Of a stretch of 64,000 nt of DNA, positions 23,017 to 33,941 are shown one piece after another (position 1 is the first letter of the stretch; each line of letters starts with the position of its first letter). The DNA is taken from the NCBI GenBank assembly GCA_037903475.1, contig JBAJFG010000172.1:3650001-3714000 (forward strand), in the 5' to 3' direction. The DNA is from Ancylostoma caninum (lineage: Eukaryota > Nematoda > Chromadorea > Rhabditida > Ancylostomatidae). Position numbers and translations under genes: made by a program. The notes below the pieces were generated by a model. The model was given only the letters and a program-made list of their open reading frames with translations, had not been told where the DNA came from and ran no database searches.

Positions 23017-25603
23017 ATGGTATTCTACACTAGCTGGCCGTGGATTATCAACGACCAGGATTACAACTGCAGTTCAAGGAGTGCTGCCGAATGGGCAGCA
23101 AAGGGAAGAGTGGATAAATTCCAAGGATATTATTTCGCCATCTCAGGGACATTTTTTATGGTAGACATTCCGAAAATTTTCAAAATCTGTTAGTTAGATC
23201 GCTATAGCAATGGTTAAAATACTTTTAACAGATGTTGCATATATTGTGCTTGATAGCAATGTGCAAACGAGCAATACTGTCTAATCCTTGTTACCGGCTA
23301 ATGTTCTTCAATGGTTTCATAGATCTGATGGATTTGACAACTGGCTCTCTATTTACATCCTACTTCAATTTCGTAAGTTTAGAGCCTCTCTCTATCCGGA
23401 ATTTCTGGATTTTCACTAAATTAGATTTCAGAAGGGAACAGTTTTCTGCACGGAGCCCGAGTTGGAATTTCTCATTGGTCATCTGACATATAGTGAGTTC
23501 TATTCAATCCTACCTCTTAATACCTCTTAATATGGAGCCTTTTTCGCAACAGAAAGCGTATTATATTAAAAAATTCGTTGAAGACTTTTAACATTATTGT
23601 TCTTGTTACTTAGATCATTAGACAGATGCTAATGTGAGCGGAGCTTAAACAGCGTCCCAGGATGTTGGAACTCTCCAAAAAAATTTTTTTTAAAAATTTA
23701 CTTCCGGCACATGAATATCATATGAATCAGGCTTTTGGGTCGGCGCCTCGTTCAACTGTATTGTGATTGCTTTGAACAGAGTCGTTGAAATGATTCCAGC
23801 AGCTCAACCACTTCGCTTTCTGTTCCAAGGTATGTAAATATCTCGTGAGGTTCCATTCAACATGAATCCACCATAATATTATTTTTTAAGGAAAGCTCAT
23901 ATACATCTGGATGTTCCTGAGCATTTTCTACATGGTCGGCAGAGCATTTTTCACCCGTTCTGCACCTTTCAACTCCAGATTATCTGCTTATTCCACTATC
24001 CCCTTCATATCTGACAACATTTCATGGGTAAATCACATCGATAGTTGGCTGGGATTCATGAAATGGTGCAAAGGAAACCAAGGGCAGCCAGACGGACTGT
24101 TTAACCGGTCAAGACGTGCGCCGCGACGCGACCGCGCTGCACACGTACGCTTTTCAAGTTCGGGTTGTTTCCTCAAATTCTACGCACTAAATGACATCGG
24201 TGGCCACCTCTTCGCAGTTTGTGGGTTCCGATAACACTAATCTGTCCCACTCAAGCTCGGAAAAGTTGTCCATATCACCGCAGACCTGCTCGTACCCTCG
24301 AAGGCTGCAACCGCTACGCGCACATGAATCGACCAATCACAGATCAGCAGCGTACCTCTTGTCACGCAGCCTTACGTACTCGTACAGTGCCCAGAACGTC
24401 AAATTAGTTCTATCAACCTGGTTTTCTACCAACCAAAGTTCATGAATCCCAGTCCAACAGGCCAGCTGTAATGTGACTGAGGCCTTCAGGTCCAAATTTC
24501 ATTATATTCGGACAAAAAACTGCTCCTTGTTATAAGGTTATTGCCCTTTTGGGACGTGGATTTTCAGGAGATCTCGCATTACCGTTCAGAATGGTTCGCA
24601 TATCACAACTCATTCATTATCATCGTACTTATTGGATTATATTCTGTTCTTTGTGTTTATGTAGCAAGGATGTCGCGGAGTGTTAATTGCCGTATTGAGA
24701 AAACGCAAATATTGGTATGGATTGCAAAATTTATTTTATGCAGTGAACTTAAAGCAAAATTCCGAGTAGCTAGCGATTCTCAAGGGGAAAACGCAAATTT
24801 TCGCTCTGAAATGATGGGCGATTAGTGTAAATAGCAAAAGAAAAGACTTCAGGGATATGCGTTTTGAAAATGCGATTCTTGGATGAAGAAGTACGCGTGG
24901 TGAGGATAAAATTCCTCCTTTCTTCTGTTCATTTATCAATTGGTTCGAGAGGGAAACTAATAACAATTTATAAACATCCACTCCACCAACTAAATTGTAT
25001 TCATTTTCAGCTTTTCCTGCAAGCGATATGCATTTGTGGAGTTACGGCAGTAGCGGCAATCTTATACCTGTATCTAGCTTATATTGATTCACCACTGATT
25101 CTAGTTCTTGCTGCAAATGTTTTGTGGCAGTTGAGCCACGGTATGTACAGGAAGCTCCAAATGTCCGCAGTCAAGAGGGGCGTGGCCACGGCGCGGCTCC
25201 CTAATCAGACACAGGCGCTTTCTATGCTGCCTCTAGCTTCTCTGACTCTGCAGACAACCGGTGGCAGCATGCAGAGTCAGAGAAGCTAGAGGCAGCATAG
25301 AGCATGTGCCTCTGCCAAAAGCCGCGTCGTGGCCACGCCCCTCTTGACTGCGGACATCTGGAGCTTCCTGTATACAGGCTATACCATGTTTTCTGTATTT
25401 CTTTGAAGTTTTTGTCGTAGTTCACTAAGACAATCCTAAATATTTACCTTGGGCTAGGATGAAGTGCCGGGACCAATTCCTCAGTATTTTCAGTGGTTAA
25501 ATTTCAAATATCTTTGGATGTTCTGAACGGTTCAGTCTTTTTCGTTTCAGCTCGTTCCCTAGAATATTACCTGATGCGTTTTCAGACCATTGCTTCAACA
25601 TAA
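23017..25603 (+). CDS. Srt-class serpentine chemoreceptor (copy 2, divergent C-terminus)
   Basis: Eight exons: 23017-23160, 23232-23372, 23432-23492, 23731-23829, 23891-24027, 24568-24714, 25011-25140 and 25551-25603, summing to 303 residues with no phase break. It aligns with copy 1: YNCSSRSAAEW, NPCYRLMFFNGFIDL, KGTVFCTEPE, ALNRVVEM in place of ALNRC, and WQLSHG before the last exon. It has two extra introns relative to copy 1. The final exon is short and poorly conserved (EYYLMRFQTI where copy 1 has IIYLTVNRTI), and the protein stops about 40 residues earlier. A fold-back element begins three bases inside the preceding intron. It may be a functional divergent receptor or an early pseudogene; the last exon is the weak part of this model. 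Confidence 0.75.
24044..24458. mobile_element. ~415-bp MITE in Srt copy 2 intron 5
   Basis: GTTGGCTGGGATTCATGAA on the left and TTCATGAATCCCAGTCCAAC on the right are inverted copies. The interior has CG-rich GACGTGCGCCGCGACGCG blocks like the other MITEs in the window. Confidence 0.75.
25144..25376. mobile_element. Near-perfect fold-back next to a splice donor
   Basis: TGTACAGGAAGCTCCAAATG and AGAGGGGCGTGGCCACG on the left mirror CGTGGCCACGCCCCTCT and CAT..GGAGCTTCCTGTATACA on the right. Inside, ATGCTGCCTCTAGCTTCTC and its complement flank a short loop near 25260, so almost the whole 233 bp can fold on itself. Confidence 0.85.
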
Positions 25604-26994
25604 AAAAGTGGATTTGGTTGGGAAGAGGTGTCCTCGTGACATCGGCAGTTATTCTTCAATCTCCTCATTTTCTATCCTTGATAAGCTTCCATGCGGGCAG
25701 TGATCAAAGTGAACAAAGGTCTTCGACACAATGGTGAACGCACGGTCAAGTACAAGGAATCCATGAAGTAGTACCAGTTTCTCAGGCGTGTTACAACACC
25801 CATTGGGTAACTCTGTCACGCAGCAGGGTAGAGTGTTGTACTGACAACCTCATCCAAAGATGACAAAAGGACAGATTACGCAAGGGAGGAGCCCGATGAG
25901 GAAAGCTAATCGGTAAAGGTGACGATAATATAGAAAGAAAACTGATTACCGGTCGGTTATCAAGATTACGGAGTATGAATTCATGGTACAACCTTAGTCA
26001 GGGTCTGAAAGCAATGAGCGGCAGTTTGCGACAACTGTCTAGTAGTAAAGAGTCTGTGAACCACGTTCAGAGTAAATTGATAATGGATCCATTTAGGACT
26101 ACATGCGATAGTTTATATGACTTTCAATAAACAAATTAGAAGGAATGTATACGCTTTATTCAAGAAGACTCACAACAAAACTATGCCTAGGAACCTAACT
26201 ACTGCTACATTCAGTACGAGAATGGTATGTTATTCAAGTCATTGTTTCACTTCTCCACGCAGTAAGCTCAGGAAAATTCTATAGAATTGATGAGTTTTCT
26301 GAGCAAACGTATTTGTCATACTGAAATATCAATCCCACTATTCAAAAATTTCACAGGAAGATATGAGGCACCGCACAATTTGTAGCTGTTTTTAAGGAAA
26401 TGTTTTACAAGTACCACTAAATCGCTGTCGCATATCCTGGGAAGGTATAACAAAATTCTATTTTCAGAACGTCAAATGATACTGATGATGTGGAGGAAGA
26501 AAACATTTGTGTGGAATGAAAGAAGCAGCTAAGGATAATTTGAATCCTCTGAAAGAACCCGAGTGTCTTCAAGCGAGGTCCAAAATGGTAAATGACTTGA
26601 TTGCAGTAGCGAACAGTTGTGCAAATATAGGATTACCTCCGCAAGGCCAAGTATACATGGAGACACATGGAATTTGTATTCCTCCATAGGACATTTCTTA
26701 TGTGCTTTAAAAATTTTGTTTGAAGTCATCTCCATGTTCATATGATTTGTGCAACCTATTGAATTTCTCGTTGTATGTGCATTACACAAGTATGAATGTA
26801 CCTGCATTACACAGGTACATTCATACTTATCCCTGTTATTTACTCCTCCGTTATTTCCCACCACTTGCATTGCATATCAATTCCGAATACTGCCTAGGAG
26901 TGTTCTTTACACTTTTGAGTCATTTAACAGGCACTCCGTCCTATCTACACAGTGATTTGACCTCTTCTCTCTTCTCATTGGCCTTATTTTGCAC
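25604..26994. other. Intergenic with a 17-bp palindrome pair
   Basis: No gene seen. AAGTATGAATGTACCTG (26788) and its exact complement CAGGTACATTCATACTT (26812) flank a 7-base loop. Confidence 0.5.
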
Positions 26995-27231
26995 GTAATC
27001 TTATATGTGTTTGATAGAGTAAGTCACAAAAAGCTTATTGATAAAACTGGAAGACTGGGAATTCATCCTAAATTATGCGAGTGGATTGAACAATATGTAA
27101 CAGGTAGAACGTTCCAAGTTAAGGTTAGAAATGAATGCTCAACTATAAGGCAAGTTAATAGTGGGGTCCCTCAGAGAGGTGTCTTATCACCACTACATGT
27201 GCAGCTCACTGACACTGAGAATGAAGTGTAG
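26995..27231 (+). mobile_element. Non-LTR reverse transcriptase fragment
   Basis: The frame reads FDRVSHKKLIDK, GIHPKLCEWIEQYVTGRTFQ and VNSGVPQRGVLSP. These are the fingers/palm motifs of CR1/RTE-like non-LTR reverse transcriptases (D..SH..L, W...YL.GR, SGVPQG..LSP). The frame stops shortly after LSP, and the catalytic YADD box is absent. It is a short 5'- and 3'-truncated relic with no endonuclease domain nearby. Confidence 0.85.
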
Positions 27232-28124
27232 CAAAAACTAACAGCCGCTGTTTTCCACCAGATAAACATGTTCAGCAAATCACAAGCTTAGATAAATGGG
27301 AAATATCATTGTTTCTTTTTCATTCTACTTGCTCTTCATCTTTTTCATTCCATAAGCGTCATTCATATGCTTCTCATGTACCTCTGTCGACATATGTCTT
27401 CTCAATTTTTGATGCTCCTTTCTGAGCCTTTAGGAGCTGGGATTCATAGAACGATAACCAAACGAATCTAGGAAGTATGTGTGATAAACTTGTTAGCCGT
27501 ACATGAGGTTGTTAGTGATGTTCTTTATTGGCCAAGGTTTCGGCGTCAAGGCCTAAAAGGGTCAAGCAATGTATATATGAGGGTAGTGGCACAAACACCT
27601 CCTCAGTCAAACATCAGAACGAGGCTATACTCCAATATCACGAACAGTGGTACGAACGAACAAACGAAACACGACCAGACGTGTTAGACGTGTTAGTGGA
27701 GAGAGGCTTTCTGCCACAAATCATATCTGTGATGATACACTCTCATCCGACTTTGTTAGCTGGCGCATACGCTCCTGACGTAATCGTGGCAGGACCCATA
27801 GACGTCAAAAGGCCCGCGCTGAAACGAATGGAGGACAGCACCTGGTTTCCGTGGATTTCTTGCCATTTCTAGCTGTTCCACGCTATTTCATCAGTAGATA
27901 TCAGTTCTAGTTCCCTTATTACCCGGGAAAATGGCAAGATCTCCAAAGGGAGAATCTCCATGGGTGCTGCCTCCAGGGCTAAACAGTACCGCCAAAACCG
28001 CAAAAATGCTGTATTGCCTGTTCTTTTTCAACACACGAGGTTAGGTTGCTGTGAAAACTATTTGTTCTGCGTAGTGAACTTCTCAAGAAACTTTAAGAAT
28101 TTTTATTTATATGTCCCTTAACAT
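27232..28124 (+). other. Intergenic; unrecognised open frame 27528-27872
   Basis: A 114-codon frame (27528-27872) reads like real protein in its middle (ILQYHEQWYERTNETRPDVL, IHSHPTLLAGAYAPDVIVAG), with no low-complexity bias. I do not recognise it. It could be a domestic exon or the tail of a transposon protein following the reverse transcriptase fragment. No start context or splice partners could be fixed. Confidence 0.3.
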
Positions 28125-29813
28125 TTAATATGGTTGTGGATTCTGCGCAGGCGGTGCTTGTTGGTATGTGGGCTCAGCCGGAGCTGGAGACGGGTACGGA
28201 GCCTGTGCAGGAGGAGCTTGCGGAGGGGCGTACGTCGGTGGAGCCTGAGCTGGAGGCTGATACATTGGTGGCGGCTGGATAACGGGTGGTGGTGGTAGAG
28301 GACGTTTCGGTGCGCAGCAGACGCACTTCACATTCTTGAAGTACGGCTTCGGCTTGTAGTCAGACTAGAATTTTACGTTTTCATGTGATTACTTTGCAGT
28401 GTGAAGAGAAATGGCCCACCTCAGCAACTCGAATCGGCTCAACCTTGTTGGAGTTGTGGGAGTGGTGGGAGTCACAGTCACGCCCGCCATCACACCCGCG
28501 CTTAACTCTCAGCTGAAAAAAAGGACGGACGTCTAAGCCTGTAAAAAAAGGGAACGAGAATTTTTCTACGTTTTCCTCCTCCTCGTCATGATCGCGGTGG
28601 TGGTGGCCGCCGTTGTGGTGATTTCCTTGAAAATCGTCGGTGACAGCAAGGAATCCAACGAATTGCTTCTGAAACACGGAATGTGGGTACATTCATAGAC
28701 GTATCTCGGTGTTTCCTTTTTTGTTTGTTGAGAAAAGGGTATTTCAAAGGAATACCATGTCGGATAACGTCCAGGGCACAAAATTAAATGGTATGCATAT
28801 TCAGCACATTCAATATAGGTACACTAGGCGTGAGCCGAGTAAAAATAAGGGACCGGAAAAACAATAAATCTAAATATCTGAATCGCTAATTTTAACTTTT
28901 CCTGGCACCTACGTTCTGGAGCTTCTTGTCCCGACGAGCGGCGTGCTGGCAGCAAACATTGCAAGAGTCCTCGTCATAGTTAGCGATCACGGAGCACCTG
29001 AGAGGGATAAAATGAGATTTTACCTTCTCTGCCCCTATTCACAGCATTTTACCTGACTCTGTGCGCTCGGTTAAGGTGGTGGTCGTGATGGTGAGAGTGG
29101 TGTCCGTGGCGTTTCGAGCTAACGACGAGCAGAACAGATGCGTCCAGGTCACAGACGTCGCCTTAAACGTAGTTCCAAACTTGGAAATTATCCAGGGAAA
29201 GGATCCAGCGAACTTACGATCTACCAACGGTGGCAGTGGTGGCCGAATGTACTGGTAGCTGACGTACGAGTCGTAGCTCGGCTGTTGGTAACTTTGGTCA
29301 TAGCTGGGAGGCTGGCTGTAGTCGTTTTGCACTCCGTAGCTCCCCTGGGCAGTGGCGTCCTTCACCTGTAATATGTCTGGAGTATGGTGCAGCCTTCGAT
29401 CTCTTTTCTTTGGGCCTGGATGCATCAGTGAAATTACCCAGGGTAGACGTCTTAACGCCTAGCAACGGGAAATTTGCGTGGGACTGATGTGTTTACCCTG
29501 GTTAATCTCAAGGAAGCACGCGGTTTCTGCTTGTGGCTCCCAAGAAACTGATTCCCGGTTCTTTAGGTCAAAATATCGTGCATTTTTGTCAAGCTAAACA
29601 AAAAGAATCACAGGAAAATCCTGAAATTTTTGGCATGATCAGACAATTTGTGCTCTTCCAGTAAATTCAAAGGGAACCAGGGTCAAGTTCTACCCAGCTC
29701 CACTTCGAAAACGCCCTTGTTGGTCGGGAAAGGTAGTAACTGAACAAGTAACCCACATCGTCGCAAACACAGCAGACGAGGCACAGGACTGCTAATAGAA
29801 GAAGCCGCTGCAT
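28125..29813 (-). CDS. Secreted His/Cys/Pro-rich protein, unnamed family (member 1)
   Basis: Seven exons on the minus strand: 29813-29757, 29365-29218, 29161-29053, 28997-28913, 28668-28570, 28512-28420 and 28364-28125, giving 276 residues. It starts with a clear signal peptide (MQRLLLLAVLCLVCC). Next come a Tyr/Gln/Ser/Pro-rich segment (SYDQSYQQPSYDSYVSYQY) and a His cluster (KRHGHHSHHHDHH). A Cys module C..IANYDEDSCNVCCQHAARR follows, then FVGFLAVTDDF and a second His/acidic cluster (HHNGGHHHRDHDEEEE). After CDGGRDCDSHHSH comes VKCVCCAPKR and a Pro/Ala/Tyr-rich tail to the stop. The His and Cys clusters suggest metal binding, and the QQPSY/PPPP low complexity suggests an extracellular matrix, cuticle or gland product; both are inference. 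The intron between exons 2 and 3 (56 bp) is the least certain junction. The paralogue at 38555-39909 shares all modules. I do not know a named family. Confidence 0.8.
29421..29520. mobile_element. TGCATCA fold-back MITE in intron 1 of His/Cys gene 1
   Basis: TGCATCAGTGAAATTACCC and AGGGTA face TTTACCCTGGTTAATCTCAA, the same family as the element at 15867-15970. Confidence 0.65.
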
Positions 29814-29847
29814 GTTGGGACTCGCCTGTCCCCATTCACAGTCCCAT

Positions 29848-29859
29848 AGCTTTTATACC
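29848..29859 (-). promoter_or_regulatory. TATA box of His/Cys gene 1
   Basis: On the minus strand GGTATAAAAGC lies about 40 bases upstream of the ATG, a strong core-promoter match at suitable spacing. The paralogue has GTATAAAAGC at nearly the same distance. Confidence 0.7.
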
Positions 29860-30299
29860 AAACGAGAGAACCTATGGAGCATAAGCAGTAAAGAGATTTC
29901 ACTGGGAACGGAGAGAACTGTATGTGGACAAGGAAACGCAGAGAAAAACAGACTTTGCAAGTGGAAGATCATTTTTACAGATAACGTTGTTGGTTCACAA
30001 GGTTCAAGCTCACAGTTGATTCTGAAAACAACAAGCAGTTCAGACTACATTCATCCCGCAATATATGTAGATTATTTTCCCTAGAAAATAGTAAATATTG
30101 AATAGAGCTCAGATCGCTGAGGTTACCAATTGTAGACGTGTTAACGTAGCCAGATTTATACTTTACCTGACCCCAACCAACATATCTAATCGTCACTTTA
30201 ATCACCTTAAAGGCAGTGTCCAGGCAAAACCTCTGAGCTTGAGTGCTCATTAGATTATGATAGCGGGAACACTTCATAGGCAACTGCCAAAGTATATGT
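29860..30299. other. Intergenic
   Basis: No gene seen. A fragment of the TTAAAGGCAGTGT MITE end lies near 30207. Confidence 0.4.
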
Positions 30300-30790
30300 A
30301 TTTGCAAAATGATGGCACAGGACAGGATTCGATCCCCTGACCGTGACGACGTCGATCATTCGCTTAACCCACTGAGCTATGCGAACACGCGATGTAGCAC
30401 ACAAATGCGTGCCTACTCTTACTCACACTTAGGGTTACCGTGATTTATCTTAGAAATTTATGCAAAACGTTGCCGGATGCCTTCCTGGACTACCCGAAGG
30501 AGATCACGGGGGACGTTCCAAGCAGTGAACCCCAAACACTGCGATACTTAACTCTGGATCTCCAACGGAGTGGAACCAGCGATAGGGACAGATTGCAATC
30601 TGCCGCTCAAACCACTGAGCCATCCGGGCTACTTCTCATATTGGTGTTAGTTAGATAACTGCAGCAGCCGTAGGCAGCATACTATATGTATTTGCAAAAT
30701 GGAGGCACAGGACAGGATTCGATCCCCCGACCGTCACGACGTCGATCATTCGCTTAACCCACTGAGCTATGGGAGCAGGCGAAGTAGAAT
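30300..30790 (-). mobile_element. Dimeric tRNA-derived SINE plus a second half-copy
   Basis: Reading the minus strand from 30778 down gives tRNA-like unit 1 (TAGCTCAGTGGGTTAAGCG, then GGATCGAATCC) and tRNA-like unit 2 (TGGCTCAGTGGTTTGAGCGG, then GGTTCCACTCC). A downstream body follows, and from 30392 a second unit 1. It matches the element at 11105-11485 for most of its length. The second half-copy shows that units can be concatenated. Confidence 0.85.
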
Positions 30791-30904
30791 GGTATATCTA
30801 TGGCACTCGTGGGATCGTTCGCATACCAGGCTCACTGTTCAGGATCTGGATCACTCAAAATCTCAAACATGGGAACTAAACGGCTATTTATATAGGACTA
30901 CCCC

Positions 30905-30938
30905 CGATTGATGCACGGGCGACGGCGTGCATCAATCG
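30905..30938. repeat. Short perfect palindrome
   Basis: CGATTGATGCACG and its exact complement CGTGCATCAATCG flank an 8-base loop. Outer words TAGGAC and GTCCTA extend the pairing. Likely a small fold-back element. Confidence 0.6.
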
Positions 30939-31062
30939 CGTGTCCTAAATAATGACAACAAGTTCCTTACTACTTTCATGAATTTTGACAGTGCGAAATA
31001 GCTGAAAGCAATGAAAGGCCGTGGGCAGCCAGTTCACAACTAAACTACACAGCTATTTATAA

Positions 31063-33941
31063 TCACTACTTATAATAACGCGCTTAGTCTGTCTGTCTGT
31101 GAGTGTACGTGTGTGTCAGAGCGTTACGAAATTAGTCCATTCAGTTTCCGAATCAGTATTGAGCGGTGAACTAACATCGATAACACATTAGTTGATATCT
31201 GCGATATCGTAACGGTCGAGTAGGTTTAATTTACAAGTACCGGAACGGGGAGACGGGTCCACCACTGTGATGAGGGTGCGCAGGCGCCCAAAGTGGGGGG
31301 AGACGGGTCCACCACTCTGATAAAGGTGCGCTGGCGCCCAATGTGGGGGAGACGGGTTCATCACTGTGATAAGGGTGCGCCGGCGCCCAATGTGGGGGGA
31401 GACGGGTCCACCACTGTGATGAGGGTGCGCCGGCGCCCAAAGTGGGGGGAGACGGGTCCACCACTCTGATAAAGGTGCGCCTGCGCCCAATGTGGGGGAG
31501 ACGGGTCCACGGCTGTGATAAGGGTGCGTCGGCGCCCAAAGTGGGGGAAGACGAGTCCACGGCTATGATAAGGGTGCGTCGGCGCCCAAAGTGGGGGGAG
31601 ACGGGCCCACCACTGTGATAAGGGTGCGCCGGCGCCCAATGTGGGGGGAGACGGGTCCACCACTGTGATGAGGGTGCGCCGGCGCCCGATGTGGTGGGAG
31701 ACGGGTCCACCACTCTGATAAAGGTGCGCCTGCGCCCAATGTGGGGGAGACGGGTCCACGGCTGTGATAAGGGTGCGTCGGCGCCCAAAGTGGGGGGAGA
31801 CGAGTCCACGGCTATGATAAGGGTGCGTCGGCGCCCAAAGTGGGGGGAGACGGGCCCACCACTGTGTGATAAGGGTGCGCCGGCGCCCAATGTGGGGGAC
31901 GGGTCCACGGGTGCGCCGGCGCCCAATGTGGGGAGACGGGTCCACCACTGTGATAAGGGTGCGCCGGCGCCCAATGTGGGGGGAGACGGTGTGATAAGGG
32001 TGCGCGGCGCCCAAAGTGGGGGGAGACGGGTCCACCACTCTGATAAAGGTGCGCCGGCGCCCAAAGTGGGGGAGACGGGTCCACACTGTGATAAGGGTGC
32101 ACCGGCGCCCAAAGTGGGGGGAGACGGGTCCACTGCTGTGATAAGGGTGCATCGGCGCCCAAAGTGGGGGGAGACGGGTCCATCACTCTGATAAGGGTGC
32201 GCGGCGCCCAAAGTGGGGGAGACGAGTCCACCACTGTGATAAGGGTGCGCCGGCGCCCAAAGTGGGGGAGACGGGTCCACGGCTGTGATAAGGGTGCGTC
32301 GGCGCCCAAAGTGGGGGGAGACGGGCCACCTCTGTGATAAGGGTGCGTCGGCGCCCAAAGTGGGGGGAGACGGGTCCACTCCTGTGATGAGGGTGCATCG
32401 GCGCCCAAAGTGGGGGGAGACGGGTCCACCACTCTGATAAAGGTGCGCCGGCGCCCAAAGTGGGGGGAGACGGGTCCACCACTCTGATAAAGGTGCGCCG
32501 GCGCCCAATGTGGGGGAGACGAGTCCACCACAGTGATAAGGGTGCGCCGGCGCCCAATGTGGGGGGAGACGGGTCCACTGCTGTGATAAGGGTGCACCGG
32601 CGCCCAAAGTGGGGGGAGACGGGTCCACGGCTGTGATAAGGGTGCGTCGGCGCCCAAAGTGGGGGGAGACGGGCCCACCTCTGTGATAAGGGTGCGTCGG
32701 CGCCCAAAGTGGGGGGAGACGGGTCCACTCCTGTGATGAGGGTGCATCGGCGCCCAAAGTGGGGGGAGACGGGTCCACCACTCTGATAAAGGTGCGCCGG
32801 CGCCCAATGTGGGGGAGACGAGTCCACCACAGTGATAAGGGTGCGCCGGCGCCCAATGTGGGGGGAGACGGGTCCACTGCTGTGATAAGGGTGCACCGGC
32901 GCCCAAAGTGGGGGGAGACGGGTCCACGGCTGTGATAAGGGTGCGTCGGCGCCCAAAGTGGGGGGAGACGGGCCCACCTCTGTGATAAGGGTGCGCCGGC
33001 GCCCAATGTGGGGGGAGACGGGTCCATCACTGTGATAAGGATGCGCCTGCGCCCAAAGTGGGGGGAGACGGGTTCACTGCTGTGATAAGGCTGCGTCGGC
33101 GCCCAAAGTGGGGGAAAACGGGTCCACTGCTGTGATAAGGGTGCGCCGGCGCCCAAAGTGGGGGGAGACGGGTCCACTGCTGTGATAAAGGTGTGCCGGC
33201 GCCCAAAGTGGGGGGTACGGGTCCACTGCTGTGATAAGCGTGCGTCGGCGCCCAAAGTGGGGGGACATGTCCACTGCTGTGATAAGGGTGCGTCGGCACC
33301 CAGAGTGGGGGGAGACGGGTCCACGGCTGTGATAGGGCTGCGCCTGCGCTCAAAAGTGGAGGAGCGCCTGAAAATATAGCTACCGATGCAGGAGGGGTGC
33401 GCCGGTGTCCTACTCAGGGAAATGTCATGAGTTAGGTCCATATTTGTTAAATCGATTCGATGGCGTCTAACATCAATCGTTAGAAAAAACTAGATGTCAG
33501 ACCACTGCGCGGATTAGTATGCAATCCGTGTGAATTCTTCCTCCTTACGTCCTCCCCCGCGTTCTTCTCTTCTCATTTGTTTATGAACACACCGCACCCT
33601 CCACTTTTATATGTTCTAACTGACTCTTATCACTTGACCAGTCATAACAAACAAAGAATGACAGACCATTTTCTGCGGTCAATCCAGGTTGAACCGGTTA
33701 TATTTAGTTACAAAAAGCTATTTCAGTTGAGCAAATGATAGAATTGCTTCAAGAAGTTTAATCCTCTTTGATAAGTGCATTTTTGCATGAGAAAAAGCAA
33801 TGGAAAGGGTGTGGGACACATTATAGCAAAAATGTGGAATAGCTGTGACTTTATTTGGATGACGAAGGGATGAAGCCATGCGAGCGAAGCGAGCATTAGG
33901 AAAAGTCTGGAAGTCCGGCGTCAGCCGGACGGCCAGACTGG
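31063..33941 (+). mobile_element. Helitron-type non-autonomous element, copy 1
   Basis: The 5' end is TCACTACTTATAATAACG, preceded by A. The 3' end is CTGG, with a perfect 7-bp hairpin (GTCCGGC-GTCA-GCCGGAC, 33913-33930) seven bases before it. A TC start, a CTRR end with a subterminal hairpin, and absence of target duplication define Helitrons, which insert between A and T. No Rep/helicase frame is present. The body is a 49/50-bp minisatellite followed by a 601-bp unique 3' part. The next copy starts at the very next base. Confidence 0.8.
31245..33360. repeat. 49/50-bp minisatellite inside Helitron copy 1
   Basis: About 40 units, each containing GACGGGTCCACNNCTGTGAT, AAGGGTGCG, the palindrome GCGCCGGCGC and CCAAAGTGGGGGGA. 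Unit variants (GGCTGTGAT, CCACTGTGAT, CTCTGTGAT) recur in blocks, indicating higher-order duplication. Long frames on the complementary strand encode periodic RLPPLWAPAHPYHS-type peptides in all three phases. They are repeat artefacts. Confidence 0.95.

Noticed and set aside
30300..30790. tRNA-like sequences on the - strand
   Set aside because: Same dimeric SINE; no pairing acceptor stems.
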